From NCBI GenBank assembly GCA_006226555.1, contig SBGS01000054.1, forward strand, positions 1-17,267: a stretch of 17,267 bases of DNA, read 5' to 3'. The notes beneath the pieces are model-generated. The model did not search any database, was not told the origin of the DNA, and saw only the letters and a program-made list of their open reading frames with translations. The translations under genes and the position numbers were made by a program. This document shows positions 1-7,308 of this stretch, piece after piece; the stretch's first letter is position 1, and every line of letters starts with the position of its first letter. Source of the stretch: Bacteroidota bacterium. Lineage in GTDB: Bacteria; Bacteroidota; Bacteroidia; Flavobacteriales_D; Crocinitomicaceae.

Positions 1-1071
1 TTTAGCATCCGAAATAGCTTTTAATTCGAGGTAATTCTCAAGTGCAAAATAAGCCGACTGGAACTTTCCTATTTTGGAGTTATACCTTGAATACAGCTTG
101 AAGTACTTTTCTTCGAGATAATTAAGTTCATTATCCGTGATGAGCTCATAGGACCATGAAAGCAGCTTACTCAAACTGTCCATACTTAAGGCATCAAATC
201 TAAAATCAGCTATATCCAGATAAATCTGTGCCTCCCCTTCAACATCCCTTAGCTCCTTTCTGATCTGCAAACTCTTATCAAGCATTGACTTGATCTGAGA
301 TTCACTTAAGCCGCTTTCTTGCATTACTGCATATTCATGCAGAGCAATGGCGTATCCGTAACGCGCTGAAAAGGCTCCTGATTCGTATAGATCAATAGAT
401 TTCTGGAAATAATAACGTGCGCTGTCCAATACACCCATTTTCCTGTAGGTCTGACCGATAGTATTATACGAGATCGCTATTCCGTCCTGAGTACCATGTT
501 TTTTCTCCAGCTCCAAACTTCTCCTTTCGTATTCCAGAGCCTTGTCATAAAGACCGATCTCATTATAGATCTCACCTATATTGTGAAGGGCATAAGTCTT
601 ACCGGTTAAAGCCGTTTTTAAATCTTTTTTTGAAGGATTCGAGCGTATGATCTTATCATTTTCATCAAGACTTAGTAGCTGATAATCCAAACTCTTTCTG
701 AATTCCCGCATATCGAGATACGAGTTTCCTATATTCCCGTACGCATCAGCAACGCCCTGATGATCATTCGCCTTTTTCAAATAAGCAAGAGACTTGTAGA
801 AGTGTTCGTTCGATTGCTTAAACTGTGAGAGATCCTGATAGAACCATCCCATGTACATGTGAGCCTTCCCTAATAGGTGATCTATCCCCGTTTTCTTGGC
901 AAAATACAATCCAGAATCCGCATAGCGCTTGGCAAGATCGTAGTCTTCATATTCGAATTTCTGAAATTCGTTGAAGTAATACAACGCGTACACAGAGTCC
1001 TTTGAACGCTGCGCTGATAGATTATTGAATAATCCTAGAAGCACTATGAATAGTATGTAGCGATAGGGCAT
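1..1071 (-). CDS. Secreted TPR-repeat protein, N-terminal 357 codons (gene continues beyond the window)
   Basis: An open frame runs from an ATG at 1071-1069 to the first base of the window without a stop, so the C-terminus is missing. Residues 1-20 form a signal peptide (short basic start, hydrophobic stretch, SA before Q21). The rest is helical, with repeated TPR signatures: roughly residues 65-140 (G-W-F-Y-Q, then N-I-G-N-S-Y-L) and 157-235 (H-N-I-G-E-I-Y-N-E-I-G, then Y-N-T-I-G-Q-T-Y-R-K-M-G). TPR arrays bind protein or peptide partners, here presumably in the periplasm. The gene is divergent from a TPR sensor kinase, and Bacteroidota often have periplasmic TPR arrays fused to a membrane helix plus a kinase or a LuxR-type DNA-binding domain. 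Whether this one carries such a domain cannot be seen. The TPR call is firm; the function is unknown. Confidence 0.85.
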   Translation of the reverse strand, partial: MPYRYILFIVLLGLFNNLSAQRSKDSVYALYYFNEFQKFEYEDYDLAKRYADSGLYFAKKTGIDHLLGKAHMYMGWFYQDLSQFKQSNEHFYKSLAYLKKANDHQGVADAYGNIGNSYLDMREFRKSLDYQLLSLDENDKIIRSNPSKKDLKTALTGKTYALHNIGEIYNEIGLYDKALEYERRSLELEKKHGTQDGIAISYNTIGQTYRKMGVLDSARYYFQKSIDLYESGAFSARYGYAIALHEYAVMQESGLSESQIKSMLDKSLQIRKELRDVEGEAQIYLDIADFRFDALSMDSLSKLLSWSYELITDNELNYLEEKYFKLYSRYNSKIGKFQSAYFALENYLELKAISDAK

Positions 1072-1075
1072 GAAT

Positions 1076-1083
1076 CAAATTTA
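1076..1083 (-). promoter_or_regulatory. Candidate Bacteroidota -7 element TAAATTTG for the TPR gene
   Basis: On the minus strand TAAATTTG matches the family consensus TAnnTTTG exactly and ends 4 nt before the ATG at 1071. No clear TTG -33 element is seen at the usual distance. If it is used, transcription would start at or almost at the start codon. This is inference from the motif alone. Confidence 0.4.
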
Positions 1084-1145
1084 CATAAAGCTCTTAATAC
1101 ATCGATCATTATCCCTTTCAAACAATTCAACAAATGAAAATTAGT

Positions 1146-1153
1146 TACATTTA
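1146..1153 (+). promoter_or_regulatory. Weak candidate -7 element TACATTTA for the histidine kinase gene
   Basis: TACATTTA differs from TAnnTTTG only in the last base and ends 6 nt before the ATG at 1160. No convincing -33 element is visible. It is the best-placed box in the 88-nt divergent spacer for the plus strand. Confidence 0.25.
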
Positions 1154-1159
1154 CTTCTA

Positions 1160-3163
1160 ATGAAAACCTTGCTAACACTACTTCTACCCGTTCTTTTATT
1201 CACAAGTTTTGTGAAGGCTCAGGTCTATGAAGGCTATCCTGAGATCAAGCAATACAAATCGCGTTTAGCGAAGATCGATGAATACCTTCAGACTGATCCC
1301 AGTCGTTGCAATTCTGAACTGGATTACCTTGAAAAAGAGGCCATAAGAACCGGTAATAGTACGCTCCAAGGTTTGACAGATATATACAGAGGCACCGTTT
1401 TTTACTATATCGGCCAGAATGATAGTGCTCGCGTATACTTTGAATCTGCCATAGAATTGGCGCGAAAAATTGACAACGACAGATTAAGATCATCCGCATC
1501 CATCAGAAAGATTTTTGTGATCGATAACAGTGCAGACCCTGCAATTCTGCTGCGAATGATGAAAGATGAATACGAGGATGCTAAAAAGAGAAAAGACACT
1601 TCGAACATGATCTACAGTCTTAACGGGCTTGCAACCTACTACGAACGTTTGGACAGTACCTCCATGTGCATCAACAGTTACATGGAGTCCATTAAACTTG
1701 CTCAAGAAAATAAAAAGCAATTTGAGTACGGCTTTCTCCTCAACAATCGTGGTCTTTTAAAGCTCCGTTTGAATTCTCCTGAGGAAGCCCGAAAAGACCT
1801 TCAAAAAGGTTTAATTATCGCTAAGAAACTGGAATCCTCGAGACTTGAGATCATTATCCGAGAGAATCTGGGATACTATTTTATGGAAATGGATTCTCTC
1901 GAAAGAGCTGAACAGGAATATCGTTACGCACTGGAACTTTCGAAACGAAAGAACTACAGCTTACTTTGGTTTAATTCTATGGTTAATCTGGGAGTACTGG
2001 AACGCGTAAAAGGTAATTACGATAAGTCAGATAGTCTAATGTGGAATGCACTGGAATTGGCTAAGGATACCAAGTTAACATATGCGATCTCTCAGATCTA
2101 TCTTTCTCTCGCCCAGCTTAGAATGGAAAAAAAGGACTTTTCCGGAGTTGAGCAGTTTCTGGACTCCGCAGCAGTTTACAAAAAGTATGGATCCCCACAT
2201 GAGATTCAAAGTGGAATATATCAGATCCGATATCAGTCTCTGGAAAAACAAAAACGATTTGAGGATGCACTGATCGCATACAAACGTTTCAGAACATTTA
2301 AGGATTCTTTGAACAACAGAGGGCATATTCAACTTATGAACGAAATGCAGCTGAAATATGATGTTGAGCGTGCCGAAAAAGAAAAGATCGAGGAACGCAG
2401 AGAATTTGAACGTAAATTGTCAGAAGAACAATTGAACAATGCCCGGCTCAGGCTAAATATCGGACTCGTGAGTGGAATCTTTCTCCTGATCCTGGGTGGT
2501 CTGGGAATACATCATTACCGATCCAGACAGAAGAAGGAAATCGAATTCAGCAATGCACTTGTCAACAAATTAGAAGATGAAAGGAGCAGAATCGCTCGTG
2601 ATCTACATGATGGACTTGGCCAGTCGCTTGTCATCCTAAAAAATAAATTCACTCGATTTAACCCTACTGAATCAGGAGTTCAACATGAGATAGATGAGGA
2701 TTTTTCGAACGTTATAGAAGAAGTTAGATCGATCTCCCGCTCTTTGGTCCCGCCGGAATTAAGACGACTTGGATTGAAACCGGCTCTTGAAAAGTTGCTG
2801 CTACAGGTTCATGAAAACACCGGAATACTTGTCAACTTCGAAATATGTGCAATTAAGGATGAAGAGATCTCTCAGATGAACCAGGTAAGGATATACCGCA
2901 TTACTCAGGAGTTGATAAACAATACCATTAAACACGCCAACGCCACAGCTCTGAAAGTTGATCTGGAGCTCAAAGATGAGATGCTAAGGTTAACTTATCA
3001 AGATAATGGCATCGGACTCGACTTCGAAAAATCTTATGCTTCTGATAAGTCACTCGGATTAAAAAGTATTGAACAAAGAGTGAGAGCGATGCATGGTCAA
3101 CTTAAATTTGACAAAGTTGAAAAAGGAATGCGGGTAAGAATTAAACTAAAGTCAGGCAAATGA
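1160..3163 (+). CDS. TPR-containing sensor histidine kinase (HisKA_3/NarL type)
   Basis: This is a 667-residue sensor kinase. An N-terminal signal peptide (about 1-20, ending KAQ) is followed by a helical TPR array over roughly residues 40-390 that should lie in the periplasm. A charged coiled-coil stretch (about 390-432, K/E/R rich) leads to a single membrane helix at about 433-453. The cytoplasmic kinase follows: a dimerisation/phosphoacceptor domain with R-D-L-H-D-G-L-G-Q, phosphoacceptor His483, then a HATPase domain with the N box ELINN (584-588), G1 box DNGIGLD (615-621) and the G2 glycine near 633. The HD-x-LGQ form is typical of the NarX/DesK-like kinases that pair with LuxR-type regulators. 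The stop codon overlaps the start of the response regulator (ATGA), so the two are probably translated together. The ligand or stress sensed is unknown. Confidence 0.93.
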   Translation: MKTLLTLLLPVLLFTSFVKAQVYEGYPEIKQYKSRLAKIDEYLQTDPSRCNSELDYLEKEAIRTGNSTLQGLTDIYRGTVFYYIGQNDSARVYFESAIELARKIDNDRLRSSASIRKIFVIDNSADPAILLRMMKDEYEDAKKRKDTSNMIYSLNGLATYYERLDSTSMCINSYMESIKLAQENKKQFEYGFLLNNRGLLKLRLNSPEEARKDLQKGLIIAKKLESSRLEIIIRENLGYYFMEMDSLERAEQEYRYALELSKRKNYSLLWFNSMVNLGVLERVKGNYDKSDSLMWNALELAKDTKLTYAISQIYLSLAQLRMEKKDFSGVEQFLDSAAVYKKYGSPHEIQSGIYQIRYQSLEKQKRFEDALIAYKRFRTFKDSLNNRGHIQLMNEMQLKYDVERAEKEKIEERREFERKLSEEQLNNARLRLNIGLVSGIFLLILGGLGIHHYRSRQKKEIEFSNALVNKLEDERSRIARDLHDGLGQSLVILKNKFTRFNPTESGVQHEIDEDFSNVIEEVRSISRSLVPPELRRLGLKPALEKLLLQVHENTGILVNFEICAIKDEEISQMNQVRIYRITQELINNTIKHANATALKVDLELKDEMLRLTYQDNGIGLDFEKSYASDKSLGLKSIEQRVRAMHGQLKFDKVEKGMRVRIKLKSGK

Positions 3164-3819
3164 AAATATTACTAGCTGACGATCATCCAATATTTAGAAA
3201 AGGATTGAAGTCCCTCATTAGTGACCTTATTGCCCATTGTGAGATAGATGAAGTTGAAACCGGAGAGGATGCAATTCATAAACTGAAATACGATAAATAT
3301 ACCATTACCATACTGGATATCGACATGCCGGGATTGTCAGGAATTGATGTCCTGAGATCATTGCGAGAAATGGACATAAAGACAAAACCGATCATCCTTA
3401 CAATGCACAACGACGAGTTGTTTTTCAACGAGGCTTTTAACCACGGTGCATTGGGTTTTTTACTCAAAGAAGATTCGTCAAAGGAAATCATCGAGTGCAT
3501 TCAAAATGTTCTACACGATATACCTTACGTTTCGAAAAGGCTCGAACCGTTTCTGGCCAATAGAAAACACTTTAACAGTAAGATCCAGGAAGTAAAAAAT
3601 GCTGTTGAATCACTTTCTAATGCTGAACGCAACACACTTAAACTTGTCGCTGAAAATAAAACATCGAGAGAAATCTCTGAGCTACTCTTTGTCACTGAAA
3701 AATCAGTAGAAAATTACCGGAGTCGGATCTGTAGAAAGTTGAACGTAAAAGGTGGATCGAATACATTGTACAAATGGTGTATTGAGAATAAGGATCTCCT
3801 TGAACCATGGCTATCCTAA
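3160..3819 (+). CDS. LuxR/NarL-family DNA-binding response regulator
   Basis: This 219-residue protein is the partner of the kinase just upstream, which it overlaps by 4 nt. The receiver domain (about 1-120) has the acidic pair D7/D8, phosphoacceptor Asp53 in L-D-I-D-M-P-G, Thr81 and Lys103, all the expected switch residues. A linker leads to a C-terminal LuxR-type helix-turn-helix at about 150-200, with the family pattern S-x-x-E at its start, S-R-E-I-S-E-L-L, and S-V-E-N-Y-R-S-R-I as the recognition helix. It should bind DNA as a phosphorylated dimer. Likely targets include its own locus, the divergent TPR gene or the repeat-rich spacer immediately downstream, but this is inference from position. 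The length is normal for the family and no residue is missing. Confidence 0.95.
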   Translation: MKILLADDHPIFRKGLKSLISDLIAHCEIDEVETGEDAIHKLKYDKYTITILDIDMPGLSGIDVLRSLREMDIKTKPIILTMHNDELFFNEAFNHGALGFLLKEDSSKEIIECIQNVLHDIPYVSKRLEPFLANRKHFNSKIQEVKNAVESLSNAERNTLKLVAENKTSREISELLFVTEKSVENYRSRICRKLNVKGGSNTLYKWCIENKDLLEPWLS

Positions 3820-3855
3820 AAATAGGAGTGTTCCCCCCTCAATTTATGTTTAAGT

Positions 3856-3877
3856 AATGCTAAACGGTTTTAGTATT
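3856..3877. repeat. Inverted repeat / hairpin, 9-bp stem
   Basis: AATGCTAAA (3856-3864) pairs with TTTAGTATT (3869-3877) around the 4-nt loop CGGT. There is one G-T pair at 3859/3874. No T-run follows, so it does not look like a terminator on the plus strand. It could be an operator dyad or an mRNA stability element. Confidence 0.55.
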
Positions 3878-3883
3878 CATATA

Positions 3884-3895
3884 TTCGATATCGAA
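3884..3895. repeat. Perfect 12-bp palindrome TTCGATATCGAA
   Basis: The 12 bases equal their own reverse complement and lie 6 nt after the hairpin at 3856-3877. A perfect palindrome without a loop is a protein-binding shape rather than an RNA hairpin. It could be a binding site for the LuxR-type regulator encoded just upstream, but that is only inferred from position. Confidence 0.5.
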
Positions 3896-3992
3896 ACACC
3901 CACGATTCACATTTGTTAGGTTTAGGTAATACGTTGAATAGTAGTTATAGTCTTTAAGTCGAAAAGTGTTTCACTGATCAACTGATCTACAG

Positions 3993-4019
3993 AAAACCCA
4001 CCTTTTTGGTGGGTTTTTT
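3993..4019 (+). terminator. Strong rho-independent terminator
   Basis: A perfect 10-bp stem AAAACCCACC/GGTGGGTTTT (3993-4002 with 4008-4017) encloses a TTTTT loop and runs into a T-tract (4014-4019, then CTTT). It ends transcripts from the two-component operon, or a short RNA made within the gap, before the CoA-transferase gene. Confidence 0.92.
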
Positions 4020-4046
4020 CTTTAATTTTAGTACAAATTTCGATCT

Positions 4047-5312
4047 ATGTTCACTCCAATTGAGAAAGCTTTGAATGCAGTGCAGTCAAATAACAATGTA
4101 TTTATTCATACAGGAGCGGCTGCTCCGCATTTGCTTATCAATGAGTTGGTAAATCAATCTGAAAGACTAAAAAACGTACAGATCTACCAACTGCATACTG
4201 AAGGTCCTGCTCCTTACGCAGATGAAAAATACAGAGGTGTCTTTTTTGTGAATGCACTATTCGTAGGAGCAAATGTAAGAGAGGCCATCAATTCAGATCG
4301 AGGAAGCTACATCCCTATTTTTTTAAGTGAAGGCGCAAGATTATTCACTTCGGGACAAGTGCCGCTAGATGTTGCTCTAGTGACCGTTTCTCCACCCGAC
4401 AAGCACGGATTCTGTTCATTGGGAGTATCTGTAGACATCTCCAAAGCCGCTCTCGATTCTGCACAAATCGTGATCGCGCAAGTAAATAAACACATGCCGA
4501 GAACTCACGGAGACGGAATTGTTCACATCAGCCAGATAGATTACCTCGTTGAAGGACACCAGGAACTCCCTGTTCTTCCTGAACATGAGTTGACCGCGGA
4601 TGAAGTAAAGATAGGACACAACATAGCATCAATTATTGAAGACGGTTCGACCTTACAATTAGGAATTGGAGCCATCCCGAACGCCGTTCTGGCAGCACTA
4701 TCAAATCATAAAGACCTTGGTATTCACACAGAAATGTTCTCAGATGGGATCATACCATTAGTAGAAAAAGGTGTGATCACAGGAAAGTGTAAGGAAAAAC
4801 ATCCAGGGGTGATCGTTTCCAGTTTTTTAGTTGGAAGCAAACGTTTATACGACTTTGTGGATGATAATCCATTGGTTAAAATGTTGAGTGCCGAATATGT
4901 GAACAATGCAAACGTCATCAGCAGAAATCCAAAGGTGGTCGCGATCAACAGTGCTTTGGAAATAGATCTGACCGGACAAGTTTGTGCCGATTCTATTGGA
5001 TCCAGTATATATTCAGGTGTTGGAGGACAAATGGACTTCATAAGGGGCGCTTCCATTTCTAAGGGAGGTAAACCGATCATTGCACTGACCAGCAGATCAA
5101 AAAAAGGACATCCCAAGATCGTTCATAGTCTCCGTTCAGGAGCAGGTGTAGTAACGACTCGTGCTCACGTGCACTGGGTTTGCACAGAATATGGTATCGT
5201 GAACCTACATGGTAAAAGTCTCGAAGAGCGGGCAGAGCTCCTTATATCAATAGCGCATCCAGATGATCGCGATAGGCTTAGAAAAGAATCATTTGAAGAA
5301 GGTATTGGATAG
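4047..5312 (+). CDS. Acetyl-CoA hydrolase/transferase family protein (4-hydroxybutyrate CoA-transferase-like)
   Basis: This 421-residue protein fits the length of the class I CoA-transferases of the 4-hydroxybutyrate/acetate/propionate CoA-transferase group. These cytosolic enzymes move CoA between short acyl groups through a glutamyl-CoA intermediate. Visible family segments are the N-terminal S-P-P-D-K-H-G-F-C-S-L-G (115-126), the glycine loop QLGIGAIPNAV (204-214), the catalytic-glutamate segment GIHTEMFSDG with Glu229, then GVGGQMDFIRGA (324-335) and TEYGIVNLHG (380-389). Glu229 is assigned as nucleophile by its place in this segment, not by alignment. It stands alone, with a terminator before it and the convergent comEC after it, so context does not name the substrate. 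The exact acyl donor and acceptor are undetermined. Confidence 0.9.
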   Translation: MFTPIEKALNAVQSNNNVFIHTGAAAPHLLINELVNQSERLKNVQIYQLHTEGPAPYADEKYRGVFFVNALFVGANVREAINSDRGSYIPIFLSEGARLFTSGQVPLDVALVTVSPPDKHGFCSLGVSVDISKAALDSAQIVIAQVNKHMPRTHGDGIVHISQIDYLVEGHQELPVLPEHELTADEVKIGHNIASIIEDGSTLQLGIGAIPNAVLAALSNHKDLGIHTEMFSDGIIPLVEKGVITGKCKEKHPGVIVSSFLVGSKRLYDFVDDNPLVKMLSAEYVNNANVISRNPKVVAINSALEIDLTGQVCADSIGSSIYSGVGGQMDFIRGASISKGGKPIIALTSRSKKGHPKIVHSLRSGAGVVTTRAHVHWVCTEYGIVNLHGKSLEERAELLISIAHPDDRDRLRKESFEEGIG

Positions 5313-5314
5313 GC

Positions 5315-7243
5315 TCACTTTACAGATCTGAACGCTCCGTTCCTCAGACTAATTTCATCCTCACTAAAGACAGGTAAATAAGCCATTTTAATTGGTATTC
5401 TGTCAGAAATATTAGACTGTCTGTAATTTTGAACAATGTAATATTTGCGTTTTCCGTGATCTAAAAACCAGCTTCCCTCCTCATCAATTGCTATGCTAAA
5501 TGATTCCTCAGGTACGGTATACCTTTCATTCAGGTTCATAGAAACGAATTCAACGTCCATGTTTAGCTTTTTGTTATAATCAGAAACAAGGCGATCTACT
5601 CGCTTCTTGTCCCCGTTAAAACCATAAAACACGGTTAAGTATTCACCTGATCTTTTCAATACGCAGGGTTTTTCAGAGTTAAAAACAACAACTTCATGCT
5701 GAATTAAATTATTCAAACGAAGTGTTTGCACTACGATCAAAGCTATAATAGCACCCAGGAAAATAATTGGTCTTTTACCTTTCCAGCTCATTAAGAGCAA
5801 GCCTATTGAAAGCATTATATAAAGTAACATGAGCATTGTCGCATCAATACTAAAACCAGAAGCAACAGCATACGGTAAGTCACCGATATAAGCAGTCAAT
5901 GTAGTGAATAATGAAATGAGTAATCCTATTACCATTCCCATCATTTTGGCCATAAAACTAATTCTACCCAAAACCAGAAATGATAGGCCTAGTCCTAAAA
6001 TTATTCCAGCGAAGATCATGACCAGTAAATTTGATAGCCAGAAATAATTCGGGAATTTCCCAAAATGATAAAGCGCTAAGGGCAAAGTGGCAATCTGTGC
6101 AGCGATACCAAGTGCTGTCCCCTGCCAGATCTTTCGTGCAAATTTGTTCCGCACATAAAAAAGTCTTTCCACTTTAGTGTACAGTAAAATAATACCCAGC
6201 ATGGCAAGAAAAGAAAGCTGAAATCCTAGATCGTAGATCAATAAAGGATTTATCAATAAGAGTAAAAAACCAGCAAACCCCAGAGAATTTAGGGTATTTG
6301 ACTCCCAGCTCATTAGTTGTCCGATTAAAATGACTCCGAACATGATGAAAGAACGAACGACTGAAGGTGAAAAACCAGTGATCCCGGCATATATAAATGT
6401 TAGAACCAAGGTTAATACAATTGCCGTCCTTTTTGAAATGAAGCGGCTAGATCGCTGAAATAAATAACTTAAAAGCAACATTACAATACCCACATGTAAT
6501 CCGGAAACGGCCAATACGTGCATTGCTCCGGCATCCTGGAAAATAGAATATATTTCTGGATCAAGATAGCTCTTGTCACCAAGCAGAATTGCTATCGCCA
6601 GACCATGGGATTCATCCGGAAAATAACGTTTAACAAGCTCAACCGCCCCTTCACGAAGTGCATTAAAATAACCCATTAAGGAATTCCGATGCTCAAGTAA
6701 TTGATAATCATTCTCATTCATAAAAGCCTGAAATCGAATGTTTTTCCCCTCATAATATTCTTTAAGATCAAATTCTCCAGGATTCCCTTTGCTATGTATT
6801 AACGACGGTTCGATTCGCATTAAGAGCACATCCCCTGTATGAATGTTAGCAGCAGTTTTTAGCAATAACAACTCATTACTGCATATAAATTTCTGCTCCC
6901 CAGGTATTGCTTCAACTTCGAATAAGATCGTATTCCAATCTGATTTTGAATGCCTAACCTCAATAACTTCTCCGATAACAAACTGGGGATCATTTTGAAG
7001 GATGAGCTGTCTATCTCTTCTCTTGAGCAATAGCAGGGTGGATCCTATAGAGATGAACACGAGAATAACAGGGATTATTGACCATCTCCCCTTCATGATT
7101 AGAGCCAAAATAATTGAGCAGATCATCAAAAGCAGGGGGACAAAAAGTGAAAGCTGCGCACTTTGAAATGCATCGGCTATTAACACCCCAATAATCAGAG
7201 CTAGTGAAAGTGGTATAAAAGGTATTTGAACTAAGCGAATCAA
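5315..7243 (-). CDS. comEC: ComEC/Rec2-family DNA-uptake membrane protein, short form, TTG start
   Basis: This 642-residue membrane protein would form the inner-membrane channel that brings single-stranded DNA into the cell during transformation. Hydrophobic helices occupy about 7-75. A soluble DUF4131-like segment (about 80-185) contains GNPGEFDLKEYYEG (153-166). The competence domain carries its hallmark DAGAMHVLAVSGLHVGI (237-253) and NPLLIYDLGFQLSFLAMLG (332-350), with many helices to about 510. The last 130 residues are soluble and show no HxHxDH motif, so the metallo-beta-lactamase domain of full-length ComEC is absent, as in many Bacteroidota relatives. The start is TTG at 7243-7241. 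An in-frame stop lies 9 nt upstream and the first in-frame ATG would remove about 39 residues, including a membrane helix. Its stop lies 2 nt from that of the convergent CoA-transferase gene. Confidence 0.9.
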   Translation of the reverse strand: MIRLVQIPFIPLSLALIIGVLIADAFQSAQLSLFVPLLLMICSIILALIMKGRWSIIPVILVFISIGSTLLLLKRRDRQLILQNDPQFVIGEVIEVRHSKSDWNTILFEVEAIPGEQKFICSNELLLLKTAANIHTGDVLLMRIEPSLIHSKGNPGEFDLKEYYEGKNIRFQAFMNENDYQLLEHRNSLMGYFNALREGAVELVKRYFPDESHGLAIAILLGDKSYLDPEIYSIFQDAGAMHVLAVSGLHVGIVMLLLSYLFQRSSRFISKRTAIVLTLVLTFIYAGITGFSPSVVRSFIMFGVILIGQLMSWESNTLNSLGFAGFLLLLINPLLIYDLGFQLSFLAMLGIILLYTKVERLFYVRNKFARKIWQGTALGIAAQIATLPLALYHFGKFPNYFWLSNLLVMIFAGIILGLGLSFLVLGRISFMAKMMGMVIGLLISLFTTLTAYIGDLPYAVASGFSIDATMLMLLYIMLSIGLLLMSWKGKRPIIFLGAIIALIVVQTLRLNNLIQHEVVVFNSEKPCVLKRSGEYLTVFYGFNGDKKRVDRLVSDYNKKLNMDVEFVSMNLNERYTVPEESFSIAIDEEGSWFLDHGKRKYYIVQNYRQSNISDRIPIKMAYLPVFSEDEISLRNGAFRSVK

Positions 7244-7278
7244 ATGTCTTTTTTACTGTTAGTTTTCTATCGAAATAC

Positions 7279-7286
7279 TATCTTTA
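7279..7286 (+). promoter_or_regulatory. Weak candidate -7 element TATCTTTA for thrS
   Basis: TATCTTTA matches TAnnTTTG except for the final base and would give a leader of about 17-20 nt before the ATG at 7309. No strong -33 TTG is visible. The 65-nt spacer shared with comEC holds no tRNA-like or T-box structure that I could find. Confidence 0.3.
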
Positions 7287-7308
7287 CAGCCTAATTATAC
7301 AAAGAAAA

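Larger units (their letters stand above)
3820..4046. other. 227-nt intergenic region with dyads and a terminator
   Basis: This is the longest non-coding stretch in the window. It contains a short dyad at the regulator's stop codon (TCCTA/TAGGA, 3813-3826), a 9-bp hairpin (3856-3877), a perfect 12-bp palindrome (3884-3895), a small AGTG/CACT dyad (3965-3975) and a strong terminator (3993-4019). No convincing open frame is present, and no tRNA-like fold was found. The terminator lies about 170 nt beyond the regulator's stop codon, so either the two-component mRNA has a long structured 3' end or a separate short RNA ends here. Confidence 0.5.

Noticed and set aside
191..201. Apparent His-for-Phe change in the DnaK phosphate loop (residue 198; gene at 11542-13443) as a sign of a divergent Hsp70
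   Set aside because: The rest of the protein is canonical and this form is, to my knowledge, common in Bacteroidota DnaK. Coordinates given here are residue numbers.
3916..3926. TTAGGTTTAGG resembling a telomere-type repeat
   Set aside because: Only two TTAGG units; chance in AT-rich intergenic DNA.
3910..4015. Possible tRNA or tmRNA-like fold in the gap after the response regulator
   Set aside because: No GGTTCRANYC T-loop, no acceptor stem pairing and no cloverleaf could be built.
4724..5116. Antisense open frame of 130 codons inside the CoA-transferase gene
   Set aside because: It lies wholly within a conserved coding frame and has no independent support.
7244..7308. T-box or tRNA-like operator in the thrS leader
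   Set aside because: The spacer is only 65 nt, with no T-box sequence and no anticodon-like stem.
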